A DNA stretch of 64,000 nucleotides from Dermacentor variabilis (Eukaryota > Arthropoda > Arachnida > Ixodida > Ixodidae). Position numbers and translations under genes: made by a program. The DNA lies in assembly GCF_050947875.1 (NCBI RefSeq), contig NC_134572.1:129254105-129318104 (forward strand), given 5' to 3'. This document shows positions 49,201-62,800 of this stretch, piece by piece. Under the pieces are notes generated by a model. The model saw only the letters and a list, made by a program, of their open reading frames with translations. It did not search any database and had not been told where the DNA came from. Position 1 is the stretch's first letter. Each line of letters begins with the position of its first letter.

Positions 49201-52200
49201 CAGATGACAAGGTGCAGAGAGCGGACGTCACGGCGCATGGGTTTGAAAAACCTGAGACGGTGCCCAAGAAAAATATGCAGGCGGGCAGAGGCGACAACGC
49301 ATCAGGTTTTGTGGGCACATGCTCCACCCAGAAAAGTGTCACCTAGCTATGTAGGCGCATCTTTTTCTTCTTTCACCCTTCTTTCTGCACACGCCTCTTT
49401 CTTTCGTGCTTCTTTCTGTGACCGTACTCACTACGTGTGCATTGAAATGTAACCTCCATGCTTGCAGGGATGCCACACGGTCACACTTTACACTTTCCAG
49501 ATGGTGTCATTTACGCGCGCTTGCACTTTGACATACAGTTAAACCTGCCTATAACGAACCTCTATACAACGAATTCCTCGATGTTCCGAAGCTTTTCTAT
49601 TCGCTACCATCACTCCATAGAAGAACATGTATTTGTGACCTTTATGTAACAAATTGGCGGCAGGAGACACCCTGTAAATAATGAATTCCCTTTGCCAACC
49701 ACCTAGCGGATTTTGCCCCAAATTTTGTTATTTTGGCACGAGCAGCAGCCGCATGCATTTCCTGCGGTTGCCCCACTGACGATGGAGTGCAAAGCAGTGT
49801 CACCGTGCTTGGCCCGCAAGTAGTAGCCCCGGCGAGAGCGAGGCTTCCACAGTGTGCCACCGGCGCAACACGTAGGGAAGCACAGCGCAACACGTTCTGG
49901 CAACAGCGAGGCTTCCGCAGAGTGCCTTTGGCGCAGAGAGTAGGGAGGGACGACGCTTGTCCACATGTGTCAACACGCACATTGAGGCACCCCCTGCGTT
50001 CCTTGAGCCGGCCGAGAGAACGTGTGATTGTGAAGCAAAAGAGGCGCAACACGCGCATTCAGGCACCCCTGCGTCCCTTGAGCCAGCCAGCAACGCTCTT
50101 CTTGATGATAGTGATCTAAAGAAGGGAAAGACGCTTGATTCTGCAACCCATGAGGGAACACGGCGAAGCGTCAACGTGGCCGTGTCCTTATTTGCTCCTC
50201 CCTTCAAACATTCCGCCGCTCATTCTAAGTAAACATCCCGCCGCTCGTTCTAAGTAACGTTGCCGCCGCTTGCGGGTTGCTTGGCGGGGCGTCGGCAGCA
50301 CCACTATTTGGTAACTACAGAAGTCTCTGCATTTCCCTTCCTTAACCTGACACCAGGTAATACTACTAAGAAAAGGACTGCTTTTCATGTCTCGTGGAGT
50401 CGTGGTCACTCTGTTTCTTCGTTTTTGATGCTATGCGCACGTGCAAGTGGACTCCCATGTCCACGCATCCAGTCACTTCAGTGTTACAAGGATGAGTGTC
50501 TCGATAAAAAAACATAAAATATTGACTGTTGAAGACATAATGGCACTCTTGGACATGTTTCTGGAGGCGAAAAAAAGAACGGTGTAGCTATCAAATTTAG
50601 CATCCCAGCTAGTTCTCTGTCTACAATACTGAACGCAAAAAATACAAGTTGCAGTGCAGTGGAGTCAGATACTGACTGTAAGAAGAAGCTGAAGCCCATC
50701 AACATACTCCGACATCGACAAAGCGTTGTTTACTTGGTTCGTGGACATGAGAGCACGAAATGTTCCCATCAGCGGCGCTGATTTGCAGCAAAAACCAAGG
50801 GATTATGCTTGTACCTTGGGCTGCAATGATTTAAAAGAAAGTAACGGGTGGCTTCGAGGCTCCAAAAGCAGGTATGGAATTGTCGGAAAAGTAATTAGCG
50901 GAGAGTCCTCCTCTGCGGACAGGGATGGTGCCCCTTCTTGGATTTAGCACGAGCTACCAGGCATTTTGGAGCATTACGACGCGTGTGATACATACAACGC
51001 TGACGAAACGACCCTTTTTTTACGAGTTGCTCCCAAACCACACCTTTACGCTAAAAGGAGACGTCTGCCACGGCGGCAAGCAGAGTAAACGTCGCTTGAC
51101 TGTTCTGCTCTGCGTAAATTCAGACAGAAGCGACAAACTAGTCATACCGGTTATCGGCAAAAGCGCCCAACCTAGATACCTTAAAGGGACACACTGAATG
51201 CCTGTGAAATACGTGGCAAATGCAAAAGCATGGATGACACGGGACATATTTAGTGACTGATTGAGAGAGTTCTACAAAGATATCAAGAAACAAGGCCACA
51301 AAATTTGTCTATTCATAGACAACCGTAATGCCCACCATGTTGAGGGCCTCGAGCTGTCTAACATTGAACTATCGTTTTTACCTGCAAACTGTACCTCGCA
51401 AATTCAGCCCCTTGACAGAGGAATTATTAAAAGTACGAAGTAGATTTATCCAAAGGCTGCTTCTGAGCATTCGTCTTCGGCGGGAAACAAAGGTGGACAT
51501 TTTTTCAAGCGGTCGAGATGCTTGAAGCATCCTGGCGGGAAACAAGTGCAGACATTACTATGAACTGCTTCAGCAAGGCCCGGATCACAAAAGAGGTTCA
51601 GGCTGCGGAAACTGACAGTGGAGAGGAAGAGCTTTCAGGCCCATCCAATCTCACCAAAGCTTGTATTTCACTGTGCGCGAATGGAGCAGCCCCGGACGAC
51701 GTGCAGCTTTGTGATCTTTTGTATGCGGACAATTGCGCCATCACTGTGGAAGAGATCTCGGATGAGGTACTGGTGGAAAGTATCTGATATCACAGTGACG
51801 ACGACAAATCTTTGGAGGTCGATTCATCACGTGCTTTGCATTCCACGAAGGAAGTGCTGGATGCCATTGACTTTTTGCGCCGCGTCATGGGCTCGCTATA
51901 TGATGAGGGAATAGCGTTGTGTCCCTTGATGTCTTACGAGTGTTCAGTATTGTCGTCCCTCACAAACAAGCAACGGAGCAAAATAACACAGTTTTTAGCC
52001 ATTAAATAAATGCGTTTTGGGCGCGTACCTCAAGTTCCCCCTTTGTTTAATTTGTGCATTTCTTTTACCGATTTTCATGCTGAAACTGCATATAACAAAA
52101 ACCTCTTTGTAACGAAAACTTTCGAGCATTTCTCAATTTCGTTATATCCAGGTTTAACTGTAGTTCAGGTGTCTGCCTCAAGCGAGACAGCTGCGGTGTC

Positions 52201-55200
52201 CACGGGCAAGAAATGTGGAAAAAAAAAGCAAGAAACATTGCACTTTGGGGGCGATATGGTGCTATCTTTTGGTTAGCAGTTTTCTCTACAGCAGTGTTTC
52301 TTTTGCGTGCGTCACTCTCACTATTAAGTGCTTCAGTGGTGTGCGATGGCAGAATCTATGAAAAATAGCAACAGCGCGTGCCGAGAGCCTACAGCAATGC
52401 TTTCGTGGATAGCTCATATATTGACAATTCATGAACTGATGTGTTGATGGGCAGAATGGTTAGTTTTGGGCCTTTCACTAACCAGGCAAACCTCGTTAAT
52501 ACATACCCGCTTAATGTGTAACTGCAGTTTATACGTAGTCACGAAGAATCCCCCACCCAGCCCCCGTTCAAACCCATGTATTGGCTGACCGCTTAAGCCG
52601 TAGTCACTCAGTGCCTACCAAACGGTTAGTGCATACTTTTTTCTTTCTTGTTCTACATGCACAGGCACAAAATCGGCAAAATCTCATGTGTGCAGACGTT
52701 CCATTCTCGAGTTGCGACACCCGATTGACAGCCGCCAGCGATAGTGACGTGAAAACATGGCCACCATGACATTGTTCCTGCTCATACAGGTGTTGCCGAT
52801 CGCAGCGCACAAAAGCATGGCCTTTAAGATTGGCTTCCTGTAACGAAAAAGCTGCCGGTAGGGGTGCGAATACGCTATCGTCGTTGAACCCAATTCAATC
52901 CGATTCAACTAGTAACCACGCAAAAGCAAATTTATTTAATATATGCATAGGTATTTCTACGCTTACCCAACAAGAAAAATGTACCTCCGTCTGTCTGTCC
53001 CATAAGACGACCGCTTTCAAGATAAAGCCCGTAGAGTGAATGACTGTACCTTCATGCTGCCTGTCGCTTCAACACTAACGAGACGGCGAGAACACAGCAC
53101 TCACGAAGCTTTCGGCACAAGCCGCACCCTGCCCCTTTCACAGATCGCTTTCAAGACGTGAGCCCCCACGTCTTTCTTCAGTGTGCAGCAGTGGAAATGC
53201 AGCGTATGGAGCTATTAGCAGTCGGCTCTCTCTGTCCGCATCGCAGATCGTTTTCAAGATACGGTCCTCGCGGCCGTGCCATATATGTAGGCACCGCCGG
53301 TGTACGCTTGTTCACAGTTCATAATGCTTCGAGGTAAACCGATAAGGCACTAATGAGCGATAATGGCTTATAATAATCGAAACATCATCAGTGCACCGGG
53401 TGCAGCCACCTGTAGTACTTTGCTTGCATTATCAATGCACCTTGCGCCGCCGTCCGCAACAGTTCGTGCCATCGCAGCGTTCTCGTTTGTTTGTACTGGC
53501 TGGATCAAGTTTCATAACATTGATAATGACACCAGGCTGCGTGTTGATGAGCAAGTGGCACAATGCTTATGCATACTTAGATGACTCCCTGAGAAGTTCC
53601 TGTGTGAATTATTGTTTCTTCATTGCCCCAGAGTGTTTATGGTCGTGATGTTGTCGCGGGGCTCAAAGGTCATTGCTGCGGCGTGTCGGGTTTATGTTAT
53701 TGAGATGTCGACGTTGTTACATCTGCGGAATTCTCAGATAGCGACAGTGTTGCTGCCTTCACACCTTGCCCATCTTCAAGCAAAAGTGACAACGACAACA
53801 ATGATGTAGAAGTGGACGACGGCCCTGCATTATTTGACACAGCGCGTGCTTTAAACATCATGCGAGCTTTCACAGAGAAGCGGGGCCTCGTGGACAAACT
53901 TGCTTGCAGCCTTACTGAGTTCGAAGGTGCTGCAGCAAGTGAAGATCACCAATTTTTTTGTTGCCTACCTACAAATAAAGCCTGTCTGAGTGTGTGTTTG
54001 AGAGCATCGTGACGTAGTTATTTTCCAGCCGGTAAGTAGCTTCTAAACTGGCATTGGCGGTGAATTCGTACATCGTTTAGTGCATACCTAAACGTCGTTC
54101 GCGGCCGACTACTGTTAGATACAGGACCTTTTTCTGAGCTTCCTTCGAGTTCACCAGACCACGTCGAATCGCACCACACCTAAGTAAGGAACTCAGAAAC
54201 AGATCTACCCCGCTCCCGAGGCGCGGCATGTGCAAACGAGTTGACGTGCCCCACCTCGTGCGCCGCAGGTGGAGCTATTCACTGCTTGACTCTTCCCGAA
54301 AGTGTAGCGAGAGCCTGGCACTGTTCCAAGTAACGTGGGTCCCGAGGCAAGACCGCTGTAATGCACCGTGAAGCCCTGGCAGCAATCCCCCCATCCGCCT
54401 TTGTGAAGGCAGTTGTAGACCGGGAAGGCAATACCGCAGAGAGAAGTAGGCCCTCGGACATTGGGGCCCAAGGCGCGAGCCTTGGCGCTGGGTGTGACAC
54501 AATCGCACGGGCGCCTACCATTGGCCGAAAATGACACCTGAGCGGGCCCGCCGATTGGCCAAAACTGGCGTCACCTGAGCAGGCTCGCCGACTGGCCGAA
54601 CGTGACGTGACTTCAACACACCGAAGGGCTTAAAAGCCAGAGACCGGGAGCAGCAGGAGACATTCCTTCATTCATCTCTTTCGAGCTTCTTGCCACGGGC
54701 CGCAGCGTCCGAGTTGCTGCTGGCTCGTAATAACTTTATGACTGTTAATTTCTTTGTAATCTCACTGTAAATAATGTAAATAAACCTCCAGTTTTCATCT
54801 CTAAGTCCTCCTCAACCTCGGCCAACTCCCGCACCCAATGGCAAGGTCCAAAAATCTGGGAGACAGCAATTGGAATTGCCCTCCAGATCCAACACTACGT
54901 ATTAATGAGGTTTGACTGTAACAATCTTTCAGAATAACAAACAATTCACCACAGTCCCATAAAGTTCGTCATATCGAGATTTAACTGTATACATACATAA
55001 CCCTACGTTAACTAAACGGGACTGGAGGTTCATAGCGTAACAGATGGGAACAATGCAGCAGACAGGAGCATATGGACAGGGCCCTCCTGTATAACCCAAG
55101 CAATTGACCAAAACCCCTGGTAAACTCAAGAATCACCTGGCATGTGCTGCGGTGGGATGCCCATGTGTTGTGCCTGCGCCTGCATGGCTGCCGCCCGCTG

Positions 55201-58200
55201 TGGGTCGAATTGCTCCAGGCGATTTATTGGTGGCCTCTGCAGCTGTTGCTGTTGCTGCTGCTGCTGCTGCATCTGCTGCCACTGCTGCTGGCGCATTAAT
55301 TGCTGCCGGTGGAGCATCAGCATCCGGAGCCGGGCCTCATTGATCTGGGGCCGCACAGCTCCTGGCTGTTGTGGCTGTGGCTGAGGCTGTTGTGGCTGTT
55401 GCTGTTGCTGCTGCTGCTGCTGGGGGTCTCTTGGCTCGGCCAGCAAGCCACTGTGCGGAAAGCCCTGCTGGCCAGGATGGAGCTGCTGGGCTGGTTGTTG
55501 TGTCTGCTGTTGTTGAAGTTGTTTGTGCTGCAGCTGTTGTTGCTGCAGCTGCTGTTGCTGCAGCTGCTGTTGCTGCAACTGTAGTTGCTGCTGCTGTTGC
55601 AGTTGTTGCAGCTGCTGCTGCTGCTGTGGTGGCAGGGACTTCTGCTGCTGCGACTGCTGCTGCTGTAGTTGCAGTTGTTGCTGCTGCAATTGCTGCTGTT
55701 GGTGCTCGACAGAGGCCATACCTGCGAGTAATGCATCCATCCCTGTCATGCACAAGATTTGACTGCCAGCATTGATGACATCATTACCGGCATCAGTAAT
55801 GATGCCAGTAATAATTAATCATCAGTAATCATTACTGGCATTATAGCCTCATTGCTGTCACACGGAGTATTAGTCATGATCCTGTGCTGACAAAATTGTG
55901 ACTAACGACCCCTTTTCTTATTTGTGACTAACAACTAAAATGTAGGGCTGTGCAAATATTCGAAACTTTCGAATACCGAAGCGAATAATGTCATATTCGA
56001 TTCGACCTTCGATTCGAATAGCGCTATTCGAAAACTTCGAATATTTTCGAAGTCTTTCGAAGTTTAAGAATACCGGTATGCGTACATTTTTTTGCAAGTT
56101 TGTCTTTCTATATCTACCCTGGGTAGAGCATTTTCATGCCACTTTGCTGACGGAGCCACGACCGCTCGAAAGAAACAAGGCCGTGACCGAGCTTTGGACC
56201 TAGCATATGAATTCACGAACGTAAACAATATTGATAACGATAGCGATGGCTCTTCGAAAGATTTAAAGAAAGCGTTTACTATTGCATTTTTAGGCACTAA
56301 ATGTAACGTAACTGTAACGTCATCATAATATCCGTAGGTATTTATCTACCTAAAAGTACATATTATACCTTGTAATTGTAAGATATAATATAAATCGCCT
56401 TAAAAAATCGACTAATTAGCCCTTTCGCTGTCACGGACGTACCGGTACGTCATCGCGCTCCCCCCCCCCCCACATTGTCATTGACGTACCGGTACGTTCT
56501 CTATCGTGCGTTCAAAATTTCGCGCCTGAGCGCAAAGCTGGCACTCCCAAACTGGCCACGCCATCTGTTGACTCTTTCTACAAGTTCGTATTTTCGCCCC
56601 GACCTGTGTTAGTACATGTATTGAAGAGTACGGTGCGACTGCCACTCCCCCCTTTCTCTTCGCTGAGTGGCGCGGTGGCTCCGCGTTCGCTGGATCATGC
56701 GTCGCGCGCGTGTAGTTATGGGTTCAAGGGTTGTTCTCCCATCTCCACTGGTTTGAAGGTTTTTATTTTTATTCTGTTGGTATGTTTGCTACGGCGCGTC
56801 AAGTTCAGGTGCACGCGCCGTTGCATCTCCGAAAAGAGCGACTCGATTGCTGCTTTCGCTCTCTCGCCGCACCATCGCTTCCGACTTGCAGCAGTAAACG
56901 TAAAGCCCTTCAAACTTTGTTTTAGCCTTTTTCCATCTCCCTATGTCTTCTTGATCACACAACGTCCCATTTCTCTCCGTTGTGCTGGAGACTGAAAGCG
57001 CCTCCTTCCTGCGCGCGGTTACTTTCGGATAGCTGAGGCGCGCGGGACCTTCGTCTGCTCATTGGAGCGGTGGCTCTTCCGATTCAGAATATGGGCCGAG
57101 CTTGGATTTGGACTCGGACAACGTCTCATGCGAGGAAGAGATGAGTTCCGCATCGTCAGATTCGGATGTTGAACGGATGTTAGTCAGGCTGATGATGATG
57201 ATGATGTTTACTAACAACAGCTGCAGAACATTGAAATGTGCATATTGCATTGACTATGTTATTTGTATACCAATCATAATCAAAAATAAATTGCTATGTT
57301 CATTCCCTGTTATGCTCGTTCCCTGAAACCAAGCCGACACTGGGGGTGCGTCACGGCCAGAAAGGTCCGACAGCGAAAGGGTTAAAAAAAAAGTTTGTCT
57401 TAGCGGTAGTAGGTATTTGGTGAAGCAACCATGTGCTTTCTATAGCTTTTCTTAGGCTTGCGCTTGCAAACGTGGTCGTCGGATGTGTACGTCGCTTCAA
57501 GTTATCAACTTTAGTCATGCTTTAGTTGTTCATTTTGCTTGATTGCGCGCACAGCCGAAGTAGCCAAACCATGAACGAATCGGCGCAGCTGGTGTTCCGG
57601 AGTGCCATCTGGGAGTTCTTTGATCGCGAAGCCAGTGATGCGACGTGCCGCACGTGCAAGATGCGCCTTAAGACGGCCACGGGCACTACAACCACCCTCG
57701 TCAGTCACCTAAAGCGTCACCCCGATCCATTCAAGCAGTTCGGGAAGCTCCGTGCTGCCGAAAGCTAAAAAAGAAAGCCTGCAGGCCCAAAAATGACGAC
57801 GGGCACCAACAAGGCGGACGCAAGTGCTGCTAACTGTAGCTACTTCAAGCCGACGTTGAAAGGTGACAGTCAGAGCGCAAAAACGTTAACAACGAAGGTT
57901 GCGTAGTTCCTGGCCACTGGCTTGCACTCTTATTCTATCGTTGAGGAGCCAGGCTTTTTGTCTTTGATGCACACAGCAGTGCCCGAGTACAAGGTCCCAT
58001 CGAGGACTACGTTTTCTCAGAGTGTCGTGCCAGAACTTTAGGCCAAAGAAAAAGAATGGATCAAAACCGAGCTGCGCAATCACTTCACTGACATGACCCC
58101 ATGCTACTCGGTGACGACCGACGGGTGGACGTCTAGGCCTGGGGATAGCTATGTCTCATTTACACGCCACCTCGTTTATAAAGAGTTCCGGCTTCACAAT

Positions 58201-59775
58201 TATCCCCTTGCATGCCGGCACATGCCGGAAGGCCATACATCTGACAACCTGAAGCGCATCCTCCTTGACTTGGCAAAGGAGTGGGGACTGCCTCAAGATG
58301 TTCCAGTTTTCATTGTCGCTGACAATGGCAGAAACTTCCTGGGCGCCGCATCGCGAACGGGATGGACAAGTATACAGTGCTTCGCGCATACGTTACAATT
58401 GTGCATCCAGTGTGCGAAGGACACTCAGAATTTTGAGCAGCTGTGTGTCAAGGCCCAAGCAATTGTAGGGCACTACAACAGGTGTTCCCAAGCCAGAAGT
58501 CGCCTCAAAGAGGTTCAGGTTAGCATGAGCTTAGAGCCCCTTGAAGTGATTCAGGATGTTTCGATGAGATGGAACAGTGAATATGAAATGATCTCACGCC
58601 TTTTAAAGCTCCGTGTACCAATTTCCTTGAATCTGTCGGAACAGGACACATTGGAAAACCTAACTTCAAGTGAATGGCATCTGATGGCATCCGTCACATC
58701 AGTGCTAAAATGTACTGACAATGCAACAAGAGAGTCTTGGTCCGAAAAGCACCCAACTCTTTCGCAAGTGGTGCCACTAGTGCATTGCATGCAACTTGTG
58801 CTCACTCAGCAACAGCAGCGTTGTGGGGACGAGTCTGCATTTGCAGGAAACCTCCTTCACGGCATGAAGTCCAGGTTTGTCTATATAAAATTGCAGGTGA
58901 CATATACCTTGAGCACAGCATTGGACCCCCGATTTAAAGCCGTTTGTTACGACACCACAAGTGAGAAATGGTGGCTGAAAAATCTACTCTGCTCTGCTGT
59001 GGAGAAGAGCCTGCCTCAGGGAAGAGACAGGGAAGAGTCTAATGCACCTGCACAAGCTGTCTCTAGTGATGTGTGGGATGTTTTTGGAGCTTTGGCCTCT
59101 ATCACCACATCAAGCACTGGTTCCCAGCGACTTATGGAAGAGGTGGAGGAGTACCTCCATGCACCTGTTCGGCCCCGCTTGGAGAATGCTTTCCTGTGGT
59201 GGAAAATTTTCGGCGAAGTCAAGTACCCGTCACTGTCCAAGCCAGCTCAGCTATACCTGTCGGTGCCAGCAACCCAAGTGTCAAGTGAGAGGTTGTTCTC
59301 GTCAAGAGGAAATGTTGTCACCACTAGAAGAGAACACCTTCTCCCCGAGCATGTTGAGCAGTTAGTGTTTATACATAGCAACATGCACTAGGATGAAAGG
59401 CTGGGTGAGCAATGCACAGTGGTCTGAATAAATTGAAAAATGAAAAAGTCTTGTGCCTCACGTCTGTTTCTCATTGCCTCACATTTATAATGGTTCAGAA
59501 AATATAACTGATAAAACAGCCAGCAGAGATCATTGTAACAAGATTATGTACTTCACTCCATCAATTTTTCTGTTGTGTACTAGGAGTCCCAAATATTCGC
59601 TTCGATACGAAAATATTCGCTTCGTATTCGCTTCGAAGTGAAAAAGCACTATTCGCACATGCCTACTAAAATGTTTACCTTCCTTTTTTTTTGTTACAGA
59701 AGGAAAATGCATTGTGCATAGAGAGTGTAGCTAAAGTCGTGGCTGCTACGTCAAATAATATATATATATACATAT

Positions 59776-59868
<93 letters not shown>

Positions 59869-62800
59869 TGAAGCAGATAGAGAGCATCGAAGCAGTGTCG
59901 TAACGACAGCACATAACGACTACTACGACTGTCAGTGGATCGGCATGCAAGAGCGATGGTTCGAGGCTGCGAGATGATCAAAATGGCGGCAGTGGCAGCT
60001 TCAATTCATGCTATTTCGGACCTGTGGCCACAGCAAAAGCATTGGAAAAATCGGACGGCGAAGGGTTTCAGCGTCTGAAATTTCGGAAGTCCTTGTACAA
60101 TGGTGCTACGGGGCATGCGACGGTGCCACAAAGGCGTACAAATTATCAGGCACGCCCGAAAAATCAGCTGTTCACTGCATATCAGCACTAGCTCCCCGCA
60201 CATGTTTTTCGATCACGCACATACTTATTTGGGTACAGCAGAAGCAATATGAAAAGCCGGAGCACTATGTAAAGAGTAAGCACTATTAACATTACCGATT
60301 ACAGTCGTCAATCGATAACTCGGACAGACCTGATTATACAAACCACTCCGCGGCGCCGCAAATTGCCCCATAGACTTAACGTAAAAGGACGACCAAAATT
60401 TCGGCACCTTACTGCACTGTGCTGTAACTCGGACTCTTGACTGCAGAGTCATGTGCTCCCAGACAGCCCCCACTGCACCGCATTGACACATTTTGAGGCG
60501 AGGCTTTGTCGGCTGCTTTTTGCACCTCCCCATTCTAGCCACCCTACCACAACCATTGAGGCAGCCTGGCAGGTGGCAGGTGCAATGCCTGGTCATGTGA
60601 TCAGAGGCAATTTAAAGGGGCACCATGCAAGATAAGCACTAAATCAATTTAGACTGGTAAAATAGTCTTCCGAAAATTTATTACTGCCAATTTCACAGTA
60701 ATAAGGTTGATTATTAGAAGATAAAATCAAGGCCAAAGTTCAGTTTCTCGAATTTCGGGCCGAAATCCCAGCTCCGGCACATCAGCGTGACGTCACAGAT
60801 TTCAAAGTTTTCTTTTTTTTTTTTTTTCATATTTGGGCTGCTGTAGCTCAGCTCTTGTAACCTGCCAAGCTGACCCTAGCTCTCTCAGGATACAAGGCAA
60901 GTAAGTCGACGAGCAAGCGGCCACACCTTTTTCGTTCTTGCAACTTCTCTGGCTTACCATACCTATTCTCAAAGTAAGAGAGGCTTTTGGGTATTGTAGA
61001 AAGGTGCATTAGTTAATTAACTAATATAGCTGAAATAATCTTTTTGTCTTTAAAAATATGTCACCACTAATTGAATAAGTTGTAACCACATCTTCCCCAA
61101 TGGTGGACACCTTTCTTCTGTCTGCCAATGGTGACACCAAACTCGCTAGGTAAACAATGACCATGGGAGTCATACTTTGCAGCATAAAATTGAGACATGA
61201 TATGAATTCCACTTACGGGAAGCCATGATTCCAGGGGGAAGCGGAGTGCGAAACCCCAGTTCTCCAGGTCCTGCCATAGCCATTCGGTTCCCTTGCAATG
61301 CCATGCCTATGAGAAGGAAACAAGGCCCGAGATTGTTTTTTTAAGAAGGGTATGAAGGATTAAGTTCTTTTCACTTATTTCCCACAAGCTCCCCATTTTG
61401 AGCTGTATACCTTAGCATTGGACAAGCTAAGGTATGCAGCTCCAAGTTTGGCACTGTATATGCAATGTATATGCACTGCAATTTATTTATTTTTTGTACA
61501 TTGTATTCAGATGCTTGTCACATGTATTGTGCACTCTGCCTAAATCAGATGTGTTTACATTGATTTTTTTTTTTTTTTTAACCCGCCGTGGTTGCTCAGT
61601 GGCTATGGTGTTAGGCTGGTGAGCACGAGGTCGCGGGATCGAATCCCGGCCACGGCGGCCGCATTTCAATGGGGGCGAAATGCGAAAACACCCGTGTACT
61701 TAGATTTAGGTGCACGTTAAAGAACCCCAGGTGGTCGAAATTTCCGGAGTCCCCCACTACGGCGTGCCTCATAATCAGAAAGTGGTTTTGGCACATAAAA
61801 ACCCCATAATTTAATTGTTTTATTTTATTCTTTCTACACTCTTGTAATGGCCCTATAAGGCTGACAGTATCAATAAAGAAAGAAGAAAGAAAAACGAATC
61901 AGTGGAGGCAAAAAATGCTGGCAGTAAAACATCAATGGACAACATTTGAAAACACAAAGAGGCTATAAGATTGTTGTTCTTTTGTATTTTGCTTTACAGG
62001 GGTTTTATTTCTGAACACGTTCAAGCGCTAATCAAAGTAAGACCTGTCGTGTGCAAATAAAATTACTGAGAACTACACACTACCACATGAAAAGCTGCTG
62101 TTCGCCATGACGACAAAAAAAAAAGGTCTCCACAAAGCATTAGCCCTGCACCACAAATAGAAATTAACACTGTAGCTATTAACATTATGCTAAAGATTGC
62201 CATAACGTTCATATTTAGCATTATCAATTAGAAGCCAACATTAAAACAGTGATAATTAGCCTTATAAACTAGCAGTGACAATAATAATTTAGCAATGAAA
62301 CTATCAACTTGCGTTATCAATCATCTGAAAAGGTACAATAAAGTTCAAGTTGTCGATTAATTCACCCTTACGGTGCAATCTGCTAGCCTCCTCGTTAGCT
62401 CAGATGGTAATGTGACTGCCTCGAAAAGGCGTTGGGTTCGAGTTCAAATCCTGAACCAGGACGAATTTTTCTTCAACTGCAAAGCTTTCTTCTAAAAAAG
62501 CCGAGTTTCCTTTGCAGCTTCGTGCTACAGTTGGGTGGATGACAATTTTCCCCTTTCATGAACTTTCCTTCACCTTACGAATATCCGCAGAGTTGACTTG
62601 TCATTAACAATTACCCTATTTACTCGTATAAGGCCAGCCCTCACGTAAAATCTGCATGCCCACTTTGGAGCACAAAAATTTTGAAAAAGTTTCACTAACT
62701 ACCACTCACATACCCACGTGCAAGGCCTTCACGATTACACCAGCATTCCATTGAGATCTTGGAAGCCATGCCCACATGCTGGACAATCTCCACAAGACGC

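Larger units (their letters stand above)
49536..52160 (+). mobile_element. Near-complete Tigger transposon with degenerate transposase
   Basis: TA at 49534-49535 and 52161-52162. The left end CAGTTAAACCTGCCTATAAC mirrors the right end gttatatccaggtttaactg. 2,625 bp, the typical size of a full Tigger, with the catalytic core kept. 49828-50110 is a GC-rich region with internal repeats in the 5' part. Confidence 0.85.
48523..55136 (-). other. 6.6-kb intron between exons 3 and 4
   Basis: Contains a near-complete Tigger (49536-52160) and a second Tigger-like element with a solo LTR (52481-54920). 48966-49150 has repeated tactacgaac motifs in both orientations, a MITE-like patch. 54921-55000 ends ttcgtcatatcgagatttaactgta, an orphan Tigger-type right end. 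No gene. Confidence 0.6.
55943..59665 (+). mobile_element. BED-finger hAT DNA transposon, complete ends
   Basis: A perfect 8-bp duplication ctaaaatg flanks it (55935-55942 and 59666-59673), as expected for hAT elements. The terminal repeats TAGGGCTGTGCAAATATTC and ttcgcacatgccta are inverted, with many ttcgaa and attcg subterminal motifs. 3,723 bp, of which 962 bp is a nested piggyBac derivative. The transposase reading frame (57571-59391) is nearly intact. Confidence 0.9.
55722..61216 (-). other. 5.5-kb intron between exons 2 and 3
   Basis: Dominated by the hAT element 55943-59665. 60013-60180 and 60301-60450 carry Tigger-type end fragments (ggaaaaatcggacggcga; cagtcgtcaatcgataactc). 60620-61216 has no recognised gene. 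Confidence 0.65.

Noticed and set aside
52858..52872. Second hAT left end (taggggtgcgaata)
   Set aside because: No matching right end or 8-bp duplication found nearby.
59675..59981. ORFs with Tyr-Ile and Leu-Ser repeats
   Set aside because: Generated by the TA/GA microsatellite at 59755-59864.
62392..62463. Possible functional tRNA-Phe
   Set aside because: C33 instead of T33, damaged D- and T-stems and a repeat-like 3' tail; treated as tRNA-derived repeat.
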